From an uncultured bacterium (GTDB taxonomy: Bacteria > Bacteroidota > Bacteroidia > Bacteroidales > Paludibacteraceae), in contig CAMHCZ010000092.1 in assembly GCA_946183755.1 (NCBI GenBank), positions 1 to 7,351 on the forward strand: a DNA stretch of 7,351 nucleotides, in the 5' to 3' direction. Positions 5,887 through 7,351 of this stretch are shown piece by piece. Every line of letters starts with the position of its first letter. Position 1 is the stretch's first letter. The position numbers were made by a program, and so were the translations under genes. The notes beneath the pieces are model-generated. The model saw nothing but the letters and a program-made list of their open reading frames with translations. It had not been told where the DNA came from and ran no database searches.

Positions 5887-6759
5887 ATGGCTGATTCCGC
5901 AGAAAAACATATAGATGAAGAATGGTCAACCGTCATCAAGCCTCGAGAGTCGTTGCTGGATGTCGATTTCAAGGAGATTTGGAAGTACCGTGACTTGTGG
6001 AGCTTGTTTGTCAAGAGGGACATAATAACCCAGTACAAGCAGACGATTCTTGGACCGCTGTGGTACTTTGTGCAGCCGATAATGACCACCATCATGTACA
6101 TGGTTGTGTTCGGCGGCATAGCAGGCATAAGCACTGACGGACTGCCTCAGGCGCTGTTCTATTTATCTGGCATCTGCATGTGGCAGTACTTCTCGGAGTG
6201 CATGAACAAGACATCTAATACGTTCGTAAATAATGCAGGTGTCTTCGGCAAAGTGTATTTCCCACGACTGATAGTGCCGCTTTCCACAGTGACATCCAAT
6301 CTGATAAGGTTCGGCATACAGTTTATGTTGTTTGTAGTGGTGTATATTTATTACATGGCCTTCACCGATGTTAATGTCGGTCCGAATGTTTATGCGTTGC
6401 TGTTCCCAGTGTTGGTGTTGATGTTGGCAGGCTTAGGACTCGGTTTCGGAATCCTCTTTTCGTCGATGACCACAAAGTACCGTGACTTGACGTTGCTTTT
6501 GGGGTTCTTTGTGCATCTTTGGATGTATGCAACGCCTGTGATTTACCCATTAAGCATGATAACAAACGAGAAACTGAAACTTGTTATGTCGTTGAATCCG
6601 CTGACAGGAATATTGGAGGCATTCAAGTACGGAATGTTGGGCACAGGCTCTTTCAGCTGGATGGCGTTAGGATACAGTTTCTTGTTCATGGTGGCGCTTC
6701 TGGCATTGGGCATCGTGGTGTTCAACCGTGTGCAGCGCAGTTTTATGGACACAGTATAA
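5887..6759 (+). CDS. Polysaccharide ABC exporter permease (Wzm/KpsM/TagG family, ABC-2 type)
   Basis: The 290-residue size fits the family (about 260-290). The cytoplasmic N-terminus leads into WKYRDLWSLFVKRDI (32-46) and YKQTILGPLWYFVQP (50-64), the amphipathic and coupling-helix region typical of Wzm and TagG. About six membrane segments follow: 62-80, 88-104, 139-159, 168-192, 202-223 and 258-280. Family motifs include TKYRDL (196-201), YATPVIYP (214-221) and NPLTGILEAFKYG (237-249), and the end RVQRSFMDTV is also typical. Wzm-type permeases work as dimers with a Wzt-type ATPase to move undecaprenyl-linked O-antigen or related glycans across the inner membrane; the ATPase follows 97 bases downstream. 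The ATG at 5887 is chosen because upstream in-frame codons to 5782 encode AT-rich, unconserved-looking residues and cross two candidate promoter boxes. Confidence 0.93.
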   Translation: MADSAEKHIDEEWSTVIKPRESLLDVDFKEIWKYRDLWSLFVKRDIITQYKQTILGPLWYFVQPIMTTIMYMVVFGGIAGISTDGLPQALFYLSGICMWQYFSECMNKTSNTFVNNAGVFGKVYFPRLIVPLSTVTSNLIRFGIQFMLFVVVYIYYMAFTDVNVGPNVYALLFPVLVLMLAGLGLGFGILFSSMTTKYRDLTLLLGFFVHLWMYATPVIYPLSMITNEKLKLVMSLNPLTGILEAFKYGMLGTGSFSWMALGYSFLFMVALLALGIVVFNRVQRSFMDTV

Positions 6760-6782
6760 TGAACAATAAAGGATGAACAAAT

Positions 6783-6826
6783 TTCGGTTGCTGAGCGGAG
6801 CCGAAGCACCGACACTGCAGCAACAG
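6783..6826 (+). repeat. REP-like palindrome between exporter permease and ATPase genes
   Basis: CGGTTGCT (6785-6792) pairs with AGCACCG (6805-6811) with one bulged T, around GAGCGGAGCCGA. The core CTGAGCGGAGCCGAAG (6791-6806) fits the CTGAGCGnAGnCGAAG pattern that I recall as a scattered intergenic palindrome in many bacteria. An alternative and mutually exclusive pairing joins GTTGCTG (6787-6793) to CAGCAAC (6818-6824). No T run follows, so it is not a Rho-independent terminator. It could tune ATPase expression relative to the permease or stabilise the mRNA; that role is inference. Confidence 0.5.
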
Positions 6827-6856
6827 AATTTTGGAAAATAGACAAAATGTAGTGAA

Positions 6857-7351
6857 ATGAGTACAGCGATAGAATTCAATCACATATCAAAGCAATACAG
6901 ATTAGGACTTGTGAGCACTAAGACTCTGACGAGCGATTTGAACCGCTGGTGGCAGATGAATGTGTTGCGCAAGGAAGACCCGTACCTCAAAGTTGGAGAG
7001 ACGAACGACCGTTCAAAGAAGGCGCTTTCGGACTTTGTGTGGGCTTTGAAGGATATAGACTTCAAGGTGGAACAGGGCGATGTGGTCGGCATCATAGGCA
7101 AGAACGGAGCAGGTAAGAGTACGTTACTGAAGTTGTTGTCTAAAGTTACAACTCCGACCACAGGAACAATAAAAGCCAAAGGCAGAATCGCTTCGTTGCT
7201 TGAGGTGGGTACAGGTTTCCATTCAGAGTTGACAGGCCGTGAGAACATCTACATGAACGGTGCTATCCTTGGCATGAGCAAGCATGAAATCAATCGCAAA
7301 CTTGACGAGATAGTTGATTTCTCTGGCTGTGAGCGATACATAGACACCCCG
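6857..7351 (+). CDS. Polysaccharide ABC exporter ATP-binding protein (Wzt/KpsT/TagH family), 3' end outside the window
   Basis: The frame stays open for 165 codons to the window edge. Residues 5-17 (IEFNHISKQYRLG) are the usual first strand with the A-loop Tyr14. GKNGAGKST (81-89) is Walker A. LLEVGTGFHSELTGRENIYM (114-133) is the distinctive Wzt/TagH segment after the Q-loop position. The ABC signature, Walker B and any C-terminal carbohydrate-binding domain lie outside the window. Between the A-loop and Walker A is an insert of about 40 residues (20-62, with TLTSDLNRWWQ and KEDPYLKVGE), which I associate with Bacteroidota Wzt-like ATPases. It should drive the permease encoded upstream. Whether it carries a Wzt C-terminal glycan-recognition domain, which would mark an O-antigen exporter that reads a terminal modification, cannot be told here. 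Confidence 0.92.
   Translation, partial: MSTAIEFNHISKQYRLGLVSTKTLTSDLNRWWQMNVLRKEDPYLKVGETNDRSKKALSDFVWALKDIDFKVEQGDVVGIIGKNGAGKSTLLKLLSKVTTPTTGTIKAKGRIASLLEVGTGFHSELTGRENIYMNGAILGMSKHEINRKLDEIVDFSGCERYIDTP

Noticed and set aside
6783..6826. The palindrome considered as a terminator
   Set aside because: No T run follows on either strand, and the ATPase downstream must be transcribed with the permease.
6773..6841. A 22-codon open frame starting ATG after AAAGG, between permease and ATPase
   Set aside because: It lies almost wholly within the REP-like palindrome, has no membrane or signal features, and such a short frame is expected by chance.
6880..7248. A 122-codon minus-strand open frame over the ABC ATPase
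   Set aside because: It is antisense to Walker A and the LTGRENI region and is a shadow of that gene.

Overview
The window looks like chromosomal DNA of a member of the phylum Bacteroidota, most likely order Bacteroidales (Prevotella/Bacteroides-like). The reasons are a type 9 secretion C-terminal domain, promoters of the TTTG-N20-TAnnTTTG type, little sign of Shine-Dalgarno sequences, and a LysM/periplasmic-binding fusion of a kind I associate with this phylum. The genus is inference.

Layout: (1) 1-1049, minus strand, the N-terminal part of a secreted protein with three LysM domains and a type 1 periplasmic-binding fold; it runs off the left edge. (2) 1177-2568, plus, a secreted PKD-like protein ending in a type B (gliding-motility/CHU_C) type 9 sorting domain. 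(3) 2636-3562, plus, an unrecognised exported protein with an extremely lysine-rich coiled-coil tail. Two facing Rho-independent terminators (3583-3616 plus, 3626-3658 minus) separate this half from the next. (4) 3663-4415, minus, a cytoplasmic esterase-fold hydrolase, and (5) 4465-5652, minus, a stand-alone ATP-grasp ligase; these two form an operon with the ligase first. (6) 5887-6759, plus, the permease, and (7) 6857-7351, plus, the start of the ATPase of a Wzm/Wzt-type polysaccharide ABC exporter, cut by the right edge.

How the parts fit: genes 1-3 all act outside the cytoplasm (cell wall or periplasm, cell surface, exported). The permease and ATPase open what is probably a surface-polysaccharide export locus continuing to the right. 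The ATP-grasp/esterase pair probably makes and modifies, or makes and hydrolyses, a small amide- or ester-linked product; neither substrate can be read from sequence. No tRNA, rRNA, CRISPR array, insertion sequence or phage gene was seen. Every gap between genes is under 300 bases; the longest is 5653-5886.

The observations most worth a second look are the uncharacterised ATP-grasp/esterase operon, the type B cargo next to a lysine-tailed exported protein, a REP-like palindrome between the exporter permease and its ATPase, and a promoter layout that fixes several starts and rules out upstream TTG codons.
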